Counted from the first letter of the stretch, positions 43,550-55,696 are shown. The stretch is 64,000 bases of DNA from Plasmodiophora brassicae (GCA_036867785.1 CP145425.1:310001-374000), one strand, 5' to 3'. Numbers and translations are program-made. Notes: a model not told the origin generated them from the sequence alone.

Positions 43550-44205
43550 TCACGGTCGGCGTATGGCCCCCATACGGGCGAGACGCAGACGTACGCGAAC
43601 AGTGCCTGGGTAGGGCAGCGGGCGGCGCTCCGCCTGTCGGCGTCGCCGGTGCGGCCGATCGACGCAGGTGGCCGCCTTGCCCGTGTCGCGGCACCGGCGG
43701 CACGGGCGCTGCTTGTCGCAGCCGAGCTTGTGCTTGGCGCAGCTGACGCAGGCGACCTTGGTGGCGTAGCGCGGGTTCGTCGGCGTGCGTTGCACCTCGG
43801 TCAGCGGCGGCGGCGGCATCGGGTCCGCGACGTCGACGAACGCGGGCGCCGGGTCAAACTGTGTGAGGCACGGCGCCCCCGGTCAGCGCTGCGGGCGGAT
43901 GGCGGGAACGCAGCGGACCAACGCACGACCGACGTGTACATCTTCGGCGGGTACGGCGACGCCGTCGCCGCCGACTGTATCAGCATGGGGTCGGCGGGCG
44001 GGAACAGGTGCGCCGACAGCAGGTCGGAGAACGACGACTCGGACGACGTGTGCCGCATCGACGCGTACGGCGTGTGGTCCGTGTCCGTCTCGACGCCGTC
44101 CTGGTCGGCGGCGTCGTCATCGTCGTCGGTCAGCAGCCAGGGTTCGTCCGGCGGCGCCCGGTCCAGGTCGCCGGACGGCCGATTCGTACCGCCGGCGGTC
44201 GACAT
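43550..44205 (-). CDS. GAL4-type Zn2Cys6 zinc cluster protein
   Basis: Two exons. Exon 1 from ATG 44205 is acidic and Ser-rich (PWLLTDDDDDAADQDGVETD), like an activation region. Exon 2 carries ACVSCAKHKLGCDKQRPC followed by RRCRDTGKAATC. The spacing C-x2-C-x6-C-x5-C-x2-C-x7-C, with basic and Pro residues placed as in fungal GAL4-type DNA-binding clusters, is convincing. A basic tail follows (RPHRRRRQAERR). The intron (about 43842-43921) joins YTS to FDPAPAFVDV. Such clusters are abundant in fungi and scattered elsewhere. The C-terminal end is uncertain and no fungal middle homology region is seen. Confidence 0.72.
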
Positions 44206-44514
44206 CGCGGGTCGGTATCGGGCGCGGATCGGACGAACACGGCTCTGGCGTATCGGTCGGAGACGGCTCCTCCCCCCGCCCGGGGGGACACGCGCGCGCG
44301 CACGTCCACCCCCGCCACAATCGACCGGAGCCCATCGCTACCTGAAGCGGCTACGCGCAGGGGTCCCGTACCCGCCTCTTCGGGATGGTTTCCGAGGCCT
44401 GGCAAGAGGCGGGGCCTCTGCGAGTGCACAGGAACGACGGCAGCAACAGCACCGCCGACACACACAGACGGTGTTGGTTGCGCCGCCGCCAGGCAGGCCA
44501 GCGGGCGGGCGCCC

Positions 44515-47498
44515 ATGTCGATCAACGCGAAGTCGTCGATGCGCGTGTCGGGCGACAATCCCGCGGCGACGAAAACGCTGACCGACCTGAACTCCAAGTC
44601 GATCATGTTCGGGTCGCGGAAGACGAAAGGTACCGCGCCCGAGGCCAGCGACGGGCGCGCGTTCCTGATGGTTCGCATATGGCGCGGCAGCGTCCACGCG
44701 ATCGGGCAAGCAGCATGCGGCGGATCCAACCCGGATCCTCATCAACGGGGTCGATTGCACGCCGCGCCCCCTGGTCGACGTCCCGAAAGCCAAGAAGTCC
44801 AAGTCCAAGTCGAAGAAGGTCGGCGCGCGTGCCGTCCCGGTGCGCCCGCGTTAAACGAATCATCATCAGACCAGCGGACAGGACCGAACGTCGACGGGAT
44901 CCAGCATCTCGTCGCTGGCCAGATCCAGCTCCGTTGCAGGGAGCAATCTGACCCGAGAAGGTCCACCTGCACCGCCCTGCACGTGCCGTCATCGTTTGAC
45001 GTTATTGTCGGAAGGCGGGAGCGTACTCGGCCCATTGGACGGGAGCGCATCGTTCGTCGGGTCCGACGTCAGCGAGTCGTTGGACGGGACGCAGGCGACC
45101 AGCAGCGAAGCGGACGCGTCCGAGTTCGGCGCCGCCCGATCCGACGTCGACGGCGCCGACTCGGAGCACAACGTACCGTCGGAGCCCACCGAGGAGGACC
45201 TGACCGTCCAGGTTTCGCGATGTTCGTCGTCGCCCGGTCGGCGTGCCGCTGACTTGTCGCAGGCGGCCGTGCAGGAAACGCCCAAGCACGACTGGACGTC
45301 GCAGGAGCTGAACGAGCTCATTGAAGTGCGTCTGACGGAATCGGGCACGACGACGTTGCTGAACCTGCCGTCGCTCTGCATCTGGTCGAAGCAGGCCGAC
45401 CTGGCCGCCCAGGCCGAGGTAAACCGGCGGCACACACGCACAGGAGCCCCCATTCTGGCACGCCGCTGAGGCGCCCATCGAAACACAGGCGGAGAACGCG
45501 CGTTATGCACAGCGGGTGACCTCCCGGATGACGTCGTCGGAGAGGGCGGCGCAGACGTTCAACCCGCCGATGAAGACGAAGGAGGTGCAGGCGAAACCGC
45601 CCGCCAAGTTCAGCGTCGGTGGCCATTCGTTCCGCTGCAGGGCCACACCTCTGATCGGGGCTTGCCAACACAGGTGTCGTGCCAGAGTTCGCGGTGGGAC
45701 ATTTACGATTCGCGCGCAGAGGACAGCAACGACGCCGATCCCAAGCCGACAGGTGGGTCGCAGTGGCAGGCGTGGGGCCGGCGCCTGACGTCGGATGACA
45801 CACGCACGCAGGGAGGCGGTCGGTGTCCCACACGAAGCTGCTGAGGTCGTTGTCGATCATGGAGAAGGCGTTGATCCAGAACCAGATCCACGGCAAGCAC
45901 CTCCTGTATCGCAACCAGCAGCAGGCGCCGGCAGCGACGCCAGCGGCACCAGCAGCGCCAATGTCGTGCCGTGCGTTCCAATGCCCACCCGTACTGACCC
46001 TGCGTCGTTCGTCAGGACGAGACCGTCGCTGGATAGGACGGCGTCGGTGGTTGCCGCCCTGCAGAAATCGGCGCCGGTGGTGGAGACGAACGCGGACGCG
46101 GGCGAGGCGCCCGCCGGGACGCTGGACAGGCTCTGGAGCTACAGCTGCGCCCACGTGTACGATCCGGATATTAGGGCCGGCCCGTCATATACGCTGACGC
46201 GCGCGCGCACTGACATGGTGGCACAGGCTGGGGCACAACATCACGTCGATGGACTGGAACAAGGCGAACGCCGACGTGCTGGCCGTCGGGTACGGCCAGG
46301 CGGATTTCTCGACGACGTCGACGGCGTCGGTGAAGCTGTACGACGACAGCCCGGGCATGATCGCCGTCTGGACGCTCAAGAACCCGGACTACCCCAGTCG
46401 GATCTTCAGGTCGCAGGTCGGCGTCACGAGCCTCGACTTCAGCCAGGACAACCCGCAGTTGCTCGCCGGTAGGCGGGGTGTTGTTCCCCTGGTGTGGTCG
46501 TTGCGGTCGTTTGACAGGTTGGACAGCCGGGCTCTACGACGGCTCGCTGGTGATATACGATGTGAGGGCGCCCGGCAACGCACCCATCCTGAAGGCGGCG
46601 AGTGGGACGCACAGCCACAGCGATCCGGTCTGGGGCGTCAAGTGGGCGTCGAAGGGCGCGCAGCAGCACAGCGAGGTCGTCATGTCGATATCGACGGACG
46701 GGCACGTCAAGCAGTGGAGCATGAAGAAGGGCCTGTACGCGCAGGACATCATGGTCCTGAAGCGGGTGCATAACCAGTCGCAAATGACGACCGAGACCGG
46801 TGCGCGTAACGCTCCCGCGCTGTGCACCCTCGCTGACCGATAACGGGTGTCGCGCAGGTGAAGGCATGATCAATCGGCACGGGTCGAGCCTCTGTTTCGA
46901 TTTCTCCAAGGTGGACCCGACGCTGTACCTGGCGGGGACCGAGGACGGCGTCGTGCACAAGTGCTCGCAGTCGTACAACGAGCAGGTCATCGAGAGCTAC
47001 TTCGGGCACACCGGCCCGATCAACCGCCTGAAAGTGTCGCCCTTCGTCGACGGCGTGTTCCTGACGTGCTCCACCGACTGGACCGTCCGCCTCTGGTCGC
47101 AGAAGTCCACCCAGTCGATCATGTCGCTCCAGAGCGGCTACGACTACATCAACGACGTGGACTGGTCCCCTTCCAACTCGTGCGTCTTCGCGTCCGCCTC
47201 ACGAGATGGCCGTTTGGATGTATGTCAGCGGCACGGGGTTGGCGGGTCCCCGTTATTAACGCTGTCTATGGCCCAGGTCTGGAACATTGAAGCGTCGCCG
47301 ATCAGCCCCTGGATCACGGAGACGATGGAGGACGACACGAACCTAACGACGGTCCTGTTCAGCCCGAACGCCCCCGTGGTCGTCTGTGGGACCCAGACCG
47401 GGATCGTGCACGTCTACCGACTCGGGGGCCTGACCGACGGAGGCCCGCCCGCCCAGCAGCAGACGCGCCTGAACAAGATCATCAGCGCCGACAACTGA
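44515..47498 (+). CDS. WDR78: Axonemal dynein intermediate chain, WDR78/IC138 type
   Basis: WD-repeat intermediate chain of an inner-arm dynein. N-terminal exon from ATG 44515, then TRILINGVDCTPRPLVD, the block conserved in this subfamily. A Ser/Asp-rich region follows, then KHDWTSQELNELIEVRLTES. Later come the RSLSIMEKALIQNQIHGK helix and WD repeats: SMDWNKANADVLAVGYGQAD, GMIAVWTLKNPDYPSRIF, GLYDGSLVIYDVRAPG, STDGHVKQWSMKKGL, YLAGTEDGVVHKCSQSYNEQ, SYFGHTGPINRLKVSPFVDG, CSTDWTVRLWSQKS and TVLFSPNAPVVVCGTQTG. Around ten short introns. It shows that the organism builds a motile flagellum. Confidence 0.9.
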
Positions 47499-47525
47499 AT
47501 GTATATAGGATTATCGTCTCCGGGG

Positions 47526-50500
47526 CTAGGCCGTGTCGGGCGTCAGCGATGACGACCGCGAGTCGGCGACGGGATGCTGCTGCTGGGTGTCGGGCGACGA
47601 CGCATAGGTCGTTATACGCGACACGGCGCCCGTTTGGTCGGTGGACGCCTCGGAGCCGCCGGTATCCGACCTGATCTTCTGCTGTATGCGCCTGCTGATG
47701 CTGATGCTGTTCCGCGTCGGGTCGTTGCGGTGGAATTCGTGGCGGCGGTGCTGGACGACGTTCTGGATGCGCTTGACGAAGTCGGGGTGATCCTCCAGCA
47801 TCGTGGCGAAGTGCGCCTTGTCCAGGCGGACGAGATGGGTCGGTTCGATGGCGATGATCGAGGCGGAGCGGACGCCCCCGCTCAGCATGGCCGCTTCGCC
47901 GAAGCACGTCCCCGGGTGCAGGAACTTGACCGGGACGATCGCGCCGGGCAGCACCAATCCGACGAGGCCCTTCAGGATGAAGTACACGCTGTCGCCAATG
48001 TCGCCGTTCTATGGCAGATCGTCAATGGCGGGACGGGGACAGGCAGGGCGAGGGCGGGCGCCACCTGGAAGATGAACTGCTCGGCGGGTATGGACACGAA
48101 CGTCATGTGGCCGACGATGGGTCGCAGCATGCTGGCGGACACCTTCTCGAACAGCGCCGAGGTCATCAGGATCTTCCCGCAGATCTCCATCATGACGTCC
48201 TGGCGCAGGCACAGGGGCAGGTCGCCCAGGGCCACCTCCGGATCCACGCCCCGGTTCGACTGGTCCTGCGCGGGGGGAACATCGCGTTACGCATCCGGAC
48301 GCGACCAGCGCTGACAGGTTAGCGGACCTCGTACTGGAAGAACCGGAACGCGTCCGTTCGCAGCTCGACCGGCACGTTCAGCGTCGACAGGATCGCGTCC
48401 GTCCGTCGGACGCGGTGGTGGAAGTCGTTATCGGCCACGTCGATGCGGGCGATCAGGTTGCCGACGCGGCCTTCGTTCATTGGCGGGATCAGCCACGGGA
48501 GAGCGGTGCGTTGCAGCAGACGCACCGATGACGTAGCCGACGACGAACAGGCCGGCGATGCTGGTTGCGATGGTGTAGACGAACTCCAGGGTGGTCGTCG
48601 GGGCCGCCAGGGACCCGATCCGGATCAGCACCTTCAGCGAGAAGAACAGGCCGTGGGAGTAACGCGACCCGGGCGTCGAATGCGACAGGTTAAAGGGGAT
48701 GGCCCAGGACGTCGCGTCGTTGCGCGCCCCGTACCCGTCGAACGTGTTGACGATCAGATACCTGTGTTCGCGTTAGCTGTACTGTCGTTCAGCAACACCG
48801 GACCGGGACAGGAGGACCCGCAGGTGGTGACGTGGACGACGGCGAGGAAATGCGCCGTCATCTTCATCAGCTGGGCCAGGCTGGCCTCGAAGTACACGTG
48901 GAGCTGCTGGTCCAGCAGGGCGTTCAGCCTGGACACCCAGACGAGCTTGTTGATGCGCATCCAGGGGTTGCTGGGCATCGCCACGCCGGCCGGGACGCAC
49001 CCGATCAGGTACCACCAGAACTGTCGGGATCGCAAGAACCGTCGCTCGATGTTCCTCGGCGCCACCTCCAGCGTCCCGTTCGGCAGGGAGACGCATAACC
49101 GAAACCGCAGGATTAAATCGACGAACATGATCGCGTTGCTGACCGTGTCGAATGCGATTCCGCCAGGCGTCACTAGGCTTTCGTTCGTCGACAGGAGCAC
49201 CGACAGGCGCACCGACATGGCCACGATGACAAGCAGGACGATCGTTTCCCATCTAGACAGGTTTGCTAAGGATTCGGAACTTGTCAGATGGGGGCGGACG
49301 CCCAACCTTTGCCACATCGGGTGCAGCGGATGTATCGTGAACGTCTTCGCGATGTGCCACGTCTTCTGCGCCCTTTGCCGCCACGTCCTCCTCCTGCCGC
49401 GCACCGTGAACCAAACCGAATACCGGATCTTTCGCCATCGCGCTCGAGCCTTCTTCGCCTGTGATGCGCTCGCATGAGCGCGGGCCGGTGGCCGCACCAG
49501 CATTGGTGACGACGAACCTCAGCGTCGCCACGTTCGACCTGGTCGATTTCAATGCGCCTGTTCTGGTCCGTCTGCGCCTGGATACGCGCTTTGAACGCGC
49601 CCAGGACCGCGTTCGTGTCGTGCGCGTACAGGCGCGCCAGCGTCTGCCATTTGTCGTGCGACAGGCAGTACAACTCGCAAGGGCTCAGCGCCTGGCCGAC
49701 GTCAATCCACCTGGCCGATTGGCATCGTCACGGGCCGTACCTGCGCGGTCACGATGTACCGCTCGCCAGGAAGGATGGCCACCTCGCCAAAGACGGTCTG
49801 GCCGGTGAGGATGCTCGTGCGCGTGTACCGTCCCGCACTGCTGCAGTACAGCAGGGAGACACGCCCGGACTTCATGAAGAACAGGTTCTGGGCCTTGGCG
49901 TCCTGCGTGCAGATGACCTCGTCGGCGACCTGTCGCGCACCCGGGTTCACAGCGCCGCCGTGATGAACGCTGCCAGAGCGCTTTCGTACCGTGTAGCGCT
50001 GCCGCAGGCTGCTGACGAAGCAGCGCTTGGCGGCGGGCGACATGCTGTTCAGGAACGGCATGCTGTCGAACATGTCCTTCAGGATGTGCATGACGACCAG
50101 CGTCTTCAGGTTGTGTGGCAGGCGGTCGATCTCCGATCCGGAGATCAGCGAGTTGTGCTTCGACCCTGAGGCAGACCCGCGTTGAGCGCAGGACTATGCG
50201 CACAGGTCAGGTGTTCGCCGTACACAGGTACCGGTAGTGGTTCTGGATGCGCAATTGCAGGCCCTTCGATATCTTATGCTGCCTGCCAGACGCGGTCGGG
50301 GATCAGCGCAGCGCATGCCAGTCAGGTCAGCCAGGACCCACTTCAGGAATCGTTGGCAGTAGTGCCGTTTCTGGTCGTGGACTACCCAGGCGTCGTCCAG
50401 CGCGTTCCCGGCAATGTCGATGGACCCGACCTGGGCAGCAGGCGGTTACAACGGCGATGACGACGACGACGGCGACGGTTTCGAACGTGGCCTACCACGT

Positions 50501-51886
50501 AAGCCAGGAGCATGATTGATATGAGGGAGACGGCCAGCGTGAAGATAATCTCGAGGTTGGTAACTGGTTGCGGCGTTTCCGCCTGGGAGAACATCAGCCC
50601 GACGGCGAAGTACATCGCGGACAGGTATTGCTGCAGGAGGCTGGATTCGAGCAGTTCGCGACTCGGAAGCCAGTTGTTCTCCCCGAAACCCTGTCATCGA
50701 ATCAGGTCCTAAATAGGAACGCGCGCTTTCACGTACACGCACCTCGATCCACCCGAGCCCGAACCAGATGCACGCGACGTAATGGCAGAGCAGGACGGCG
50801 TAGATGATGAGCTTCGTGACGCGTACGAGCGACAGGTTCACGTCGCGCGAGTGCTCCAGGTCGCGAATCAGCAGGACGCAATGGAACACGGACATCAGCT
50901 TATTGGCGCCCAGGATCGGCGACGTGTGCGGCAACCACAACCGAATAATGTCCTACGGGCCACTCAGGCCGCGCATCACGAGCTCTAACGACGACGGGCG
51001 TTTACCATGGGCACGGACGCGACCAGGTCGATGGCAAAGCTGCCGTTCAGGTAATGTTTTCGAATGCGGGCCGGGTCGCGGATCAGGCGGCCTTCGTCCA
51101 TGAACCCCTGGGGAACGGTGCCGCTGCGTGTGAGGGATCGAGCGGTGGCACGGCCCTTGTAGCAGTCGACGGTGCGTACCGTGCGGAACTTGCGGACAAT
51201 GTCCAGGATGAAGAACGCGTCGATGACGATGGAGACGGCCGTCAGCAGGACGCTATCCGTCTCGAATGCTGGGCGACACCGTTATATAGGGACGCCAGGC
51301 GGTGCGGATCGTGACCGACCGGTCTCGAACGGCACGGCGTACACGGCGAACGTGATCATGGCCGTCAGTATCGTCAACCACACGGTGACGAACGGCGAAT
51401 CCGGTGCGAATATAACGGGCCTGTCTCAAGTGTAAACCAACAGAAGAGTTATCGTATCGGCGGGTACCCGTGCAGGGCCTCCTCGCTCTCCACAACGACG
51501 TCTTCGTCGTCATCGTCGCCGTCGTCGCTTTTAGGGTTGACGATCACGACATGAGGCTGCTGGTTGCTGCCGTAGGCAGCGGATTCCGATTCGCGGACGA
51601 CGGAGAGGCGCTTCGAGATGGTCGTTGACGACGACGCTCGCGAGTGCGCCGACTCGAACAAGGAGACACGCAGGCGCGACGCAATCATCGATACGAGCGA
51701 CTGGTGGCGGGGGCGCCCATAGATCTCGTCCCCGTCCCGCACCGAAACGCCTTTGCTCTCGTCGGACACCAACTTGTTGTCCGAATGCTGCTCGTCCGAC
51801 GTCGACGTCAACTCCTCCTTCACCGCTCCCCACGCCGTCGGCAATGGCATGGGCGCCACGACATACTTGCCTCGCGTCGTCGTCAT
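47526..51886 (-). CDS. Two-repeat channel: tandem 6TM + cyclic-nucleotide-binding units
   Basis: Repeat 1: acidic N-terminus, S1 (FVTVWLTILTAMITFAVYAVPFE), S2-S3 (AVSIVIDAFFILDIVRKF...LNGSFAIDLVASVPM), S4-S5, pore and S6 (LSAMYFAVGLMFSQAETPQP, then TNLEIIFTLAVSLISIMLLAY), C-linker (GLQLRIQNHYRYL) and cNBD (TVFGEVAILPGERYIVTAQ). Repeat 2: S1 (WETIVLLVIVAMSVRL), S2-S3, S4-S5, pore and S6 (KVLIRIGSLAAPTTTLEFVY), C-linker and cNBD (CFGEAAMLSGGVRSASIIAI). cNBD1 joins repeat 2 across a 60-nt GT-AG intron near 49520-49462, phase 0 on both sides, with no room for a second promoter. Neither pore has GYG. cNBD2 keeps the FGE and Arg contacts; cNBD1 is less typical. Start 51886 chosen; the frame is open to 51997. 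Confidence 0.78.
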
Positions 51887-52002
51887 CGTCCCATTTGACG
51901 TGTACACTAATCGGCAAACACGCGGGTCGAATGGTGTACTGTCGTTAACTTGTGCAAGTTTGCTGCTGTATGCATTGGGAATGGGGTCGCCCACCAACAG
52001 GC

Positions 52003-52879
52003 TCAGTGAGCTCCTGGGACAGGCGCCACCGTGTCGCCTCCTGGGCCGTGCGACTCCTGGTACCGTTGACGCGATGGCGAGAACGGGATCGGGACCCGGG
52101 CGGGTACCTCGTCATATCGGTGGCTTTTCCAGAGCAGCGCCTCCGAGCGCGATCGCTGCAACTCTTCCGCCGCTTTCCTGGACTCGCACCGGAGCTGTTC
52201 CGACCGCGTCGTTTTCGGCTTCGAGTGCTTCGTCGACTTGCCCCGTATCGACAGGTTCCTCTGCATCGCCTTGTGCCGCTGACCTTCCAGCCACGTCTTG
52301 TGCGCCGCGTTCTCGATGATGCTCGCGAACGACACCTCCTCTGGATCTCGGCTGCACGGCTTCCCGAACGTGATGTCTCGCAGGTGACTCGGCACCGACG
52401 GCTTCTTTGCGTTCGCGTTGCCCGCCGCGATGCGGATTCGGTACTCGTGTGTCCTTCGAAACTGTGTAATCTGCCCGACGGCTGTGGGTCAGCGCGGCGA
52501 AAACGGTTCGCCGCTCGCGAGATGCCGCACCTGTTGGCTCGTGATCGCACCATGGTCGGCAGAGGCGATGTTGAAGCGGACAAAGTCCGACCCGGGCAAC
52601 GATGACGGATTAGGAACATGGCTCTTCCATTCGGAGATCACTGCGACCGGTATGAGCCACGAAGACAATGAGGGTGCGCGCGCGCCACGTACGTTTGCCA
52701 GCTGTGAGAGCGTCACGATCGCCGTGGCAGCCAAACGTCGTCTCGGGCGGCGGCAGCTTGCAGGTGGGGCGGCGAGCGCGTCCCAGCACCGGATGGACCA
52801 GCAGCGGGTTATGCAGGAAGTTCTTCTGTCGCGGTAGGAACGCCGTATCCATCGCATACGACTCGTGCGGCGGTGCCAT
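52003..52879 (-). CDS. CFAP77: CFAP77-like flagellar protein
   Basis: From ATG 52879 (MAPPHESYAMDTAFLP) the sequence KNFLHNPLLVHPVLGRARR and KLPPPETTFGCHGDRDALTA matches the opening of CFAP77, a protein of the axonemal doublet. A following exon has DFVRFNIASADHGAITSQQVR, and the next VPSHLRDITFGKPCSRDPEEV and IIENAAHKTWLEGQRHKAM. A basic tail rich in Arg/Ser ends at 52003. Two or three short introns. The family call is from pattern memory and is moderate. Position next to channel and dynein genes is not evidence by itself. Confidence 0.6.
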
Positions 52880-52946
52880 CGCGTCGCCGACGGACGGGAT
52901 GAAAGCGGCGGCGATCGCGTCAGCGTACCCCCACCCTCGAATCGGG

Positions 52947-54793
52947 TTATCGTGTATTGTTGACTCGTAGGCGGGATCGGATCTTGTCGCGAAGGTCCTC
53001 AATGATGTCGACCGGATCAGGCCCGATAAGTTGCTCGGACAGATGAGGGATGATCGACGACATCATGATCCGGTAGGATTTGGGGACCAGGCGGAAGACG
53101 GCCGATTCCAGGAACGCCGTTAACGTCGTCGGAATCGATCCGACTGGAGTCACATGCAGATCCCGAATCGAAGGCGGATTGTCGAGTACGACATCGACCC
53201 AGCTGTCAGTGTCGTCCATGCTCGCCTTCAACCTGACGCCTTCGAACCGAACCTTCGCCGATTGCAGGCCGATCTGTCGCGTGACGAACCCGTAGGCCAT
53301 TCGACAGTCGAAAAGGATGGCGGGGGAGAGCGGCACCCGGCTTGCGATCGTGTACTCGATGGTCGTCAAGTACTCGTCGTTCCCCAGCGTCTCGTTCATA
53401 TGGACGGTCAGCTGCGACTCGTCGGCAATGTCGACTGCGGCGAGGCCCACCGCGAAGAGTCGCCAGCTGGCGTTGTCGTCGGGCGGCAGGGCGCTGCGCA
53501 GCACCGATTCGACCACGGACGGGTTCAGGACGAACTTGTGGATGGCGTGCTCGAGGAACGTGGCCCAGTGGTCGCGCAGTGCGCCCAGGCTGTGCGTCGA
53601 CAGGTTCAAGTCGCGCAGTTTTGCTTCCGGCTGCGTGCGTGTCCCTCCAGGCGACGCTACCCGATGCTCGTACCGGATCCTGGCGGTCTCCGTGACGTTG
53701 CTCATCTCGATGATGGCGGACAGCGTGTCCAGACGTTGCTGATCGGTGATGGTCGACGGTGTTGGCATTGGCAACGCCTTGCCGACCCGCTGAACGCGGG
53801 GCTTCAGGATCCGGGCGCGTAACGATCGCGCACCGGACAGGAACGTTTCGACTGCGTTCGCCATCAGGCGAACGATGGCCAGCCAGCCTCGTCTGGATCC
53901 GTTAATCGCGCTGAACAGGATCTTTTGCAGGCGACGTTTCAGGGTGCCTAGGTGGCGTAAGGCGAGCTTGATGACGGCAGCAGAACGGCGCTTAACGAGG
54001 GAGACCGAGGGTGACTCTGACGACGGCGTCGTGAAGGCGAACAGCGAAGACATCATGTTGCACAGGAACTCCCAGAGCGATACGATCCAGAGCCAGAGCC
54101 GTGGTGACTGTGGCTTCTGCTCGAAGGACATGGCATTGGGTACCGGTTCCGTCCCGCCGTCGATGTCGAAATCGAAGACGCTGAGGTGGTCGACGTGGAC
54201 CACGAAGTTCCCGACCGTGCTGGACCGAGGCAGGAATACGCTGATATCGACAGCAATGCGCGCGTTCGAGATGAGGATGCCTGTCAGTGGGATCTTGGGT
54301 GCCATTGCAATCACCTCGACCCTCAACTGCGTCATGTTCGCCTGGACTCGTCGATTCAGGCCTCGTTACAGAGGGGAAACAATGATGAAGTCACCTGGAC
54401 GTTGATGTCGTACCACGTGCCAGGTGCTGAGGAACCGTCGTTCTCGAATTCGGTGCCATCTCGGAAGCGGGTGATGGTTGCAAATGGTTTGGAGGTTGCC
54501 GGGTCGAGGGAGGAGAAGACAGCAGATCTCTCCCGCACGTGAAGGAACGGGGACGACGTTGATGCGCGCTTCGAAAGAACAATGTTGATGGCGCGAACGC
54601 ACTGTTTTGTCATGTAGGGCGATGTAAGAAGGCTGAAGACTGATCCTGCCAGTTGTGTGAAACCGGACGCCTGATGATACGGGTCGGCAGACGGCGATGG
54701 AGACGGGTCGATTGGCGTCCCGGGCATCGTCCACGAAACGCCCCCGTGAGGTAGGCACCAGAGAAGAAGAAGAAGGGCCTGTACGACGTGCAT
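52947..54793 (-). CDS. Secreted or luminal protein of unknown function
   Basis: From ATG 54793 a clear signal peptide (MHVVQALLLLLWCLPHGGVS) is followed by a Pro/Ser-rich mature start and repeated beta-strand-like segments: TWYDINVQVTSS, then after a short intron (about 54384-54345) TQLRVEVIAMAPKIPLTGIL, NARIAVDISVFLPRSS and HVDHLSVFDFDIDGG. A long middle part contains a hydrophobic stretch (LWLWIVSLWEFLCNMMSSLF). The C-terminal half has helical and strand segments (LFAVGLAAVDIADESQLTVH) and ends RSRLRVNNTR. About 580 residues. No known domain. Could be an exported protein in a pathogen, which is inference. Confidence 0.6.
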
Positions 54794-54869
54794 GTCGGAT
54801 TGGAAATGCCTAGTGATGAGGGCTATCTTCGGAACAGCATCGAATTGATGTACCTTGACTTGAACACGG

Positions 54870-55500
54870 ATAGTGTCTGGAGTGTATTGTCGCCAGTGTC
54901 TGACGGCGTCACGAGTGTCTGGGTCTCGGTGTTCGGTGGCCGATTCGCGATCCGGTGCCTGGTCGTCTTCGACCAAGTATGCGTCGAGTTACTGCTCGGC
55001 CGTCTAGTCGTAATCCGGTGCTGGGTCATCAACGTCCTGTTGGTCCGACGCCGAGTCGTATGTGGGTGTCCGGTCGTCGATCGATCTGTGCTCGGGCGCC
55101 GATTCGTGTCCAGATGACGGGTCGTCGACAGAGGCGCCGACGTCTTGGTGCTCGAGCACCCAGTCCGGCACCGGGTCGTCGAGCGATGCGCTGTCTTGGT
55201 CCTCGTACGTCAATTCGTGATCCAGCCTCTGGTTGTTGTCCTATGCGCTGTCTTGGTATTCGGACGCGGAGCCGTGATCCAGTGCCTGGTCGCTGACCTG
55301 AGCGTCCGGGCGCCAAGTTGTGAACCGGCGCCGGGTCGTCGAGCGATGCGCCATCTTGTTGCTTGGGAGCAGAGACGTCGTCCTCGGTCGGGTTGTTGTC
55401 GTCTTGCTGCTCGGTCGTCGTGACGTAATTGGGTGATCTCTGGTCATCGACCGATATGCCGTCTTGTTGGTCGGGCGCCGAGTCGTTATCAGGTACCGGG
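54870..55500 (-). repeat. Degenerate coding minisatellite (Asp/Gln/Pro-rich units)
   Basis: Units of about 48-60 nt, best seen on the minus strand as DDPxPDxxSAPExQD-like peptides, for example DDPAPDYD, APEHRSIDDRTP, DSASDQQDVDD. Landmark TCTTG positions are near 55143, 55191, 55251, 55353, 55401 and 55469. Similar peptides appear in all three minus frames in different places, so frame has drifted or introns intervene. A minus frame from ATG 55658 (MGWEPTRPPFAADGNYG) leads into the array and may be the start of a repetitive protein gene. I cannot define its CDS. Confidence 0.6.
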
Positions 55501-55696
55501 CCGACGTCGCGTTGCGGAGGTGCTGGTCCCAGAGGGTGGGCGTTAGGTATAACCTTGCTGTACATCAAGGTACCAAGCCCGAGCTGGTCATAACCGCCAC
55601 TGGCCTCGCCGTAATTGCCGTCGGCCGCGAAGGGCGGCCGCGTGGGCTCCCACCCCATGTTTGGACCGACTCGTTTGAATTCGAGAATAATTCAAA

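Noticed and set aside
48717-48745. GYG in repeat 2 of the channel (TFDGYGARN), looking like a K+ filter
   Set aside because: It lies in the turret before the pore helix, about 50 residues ahead of S6. The filter position itself reads RIGSLAAP.
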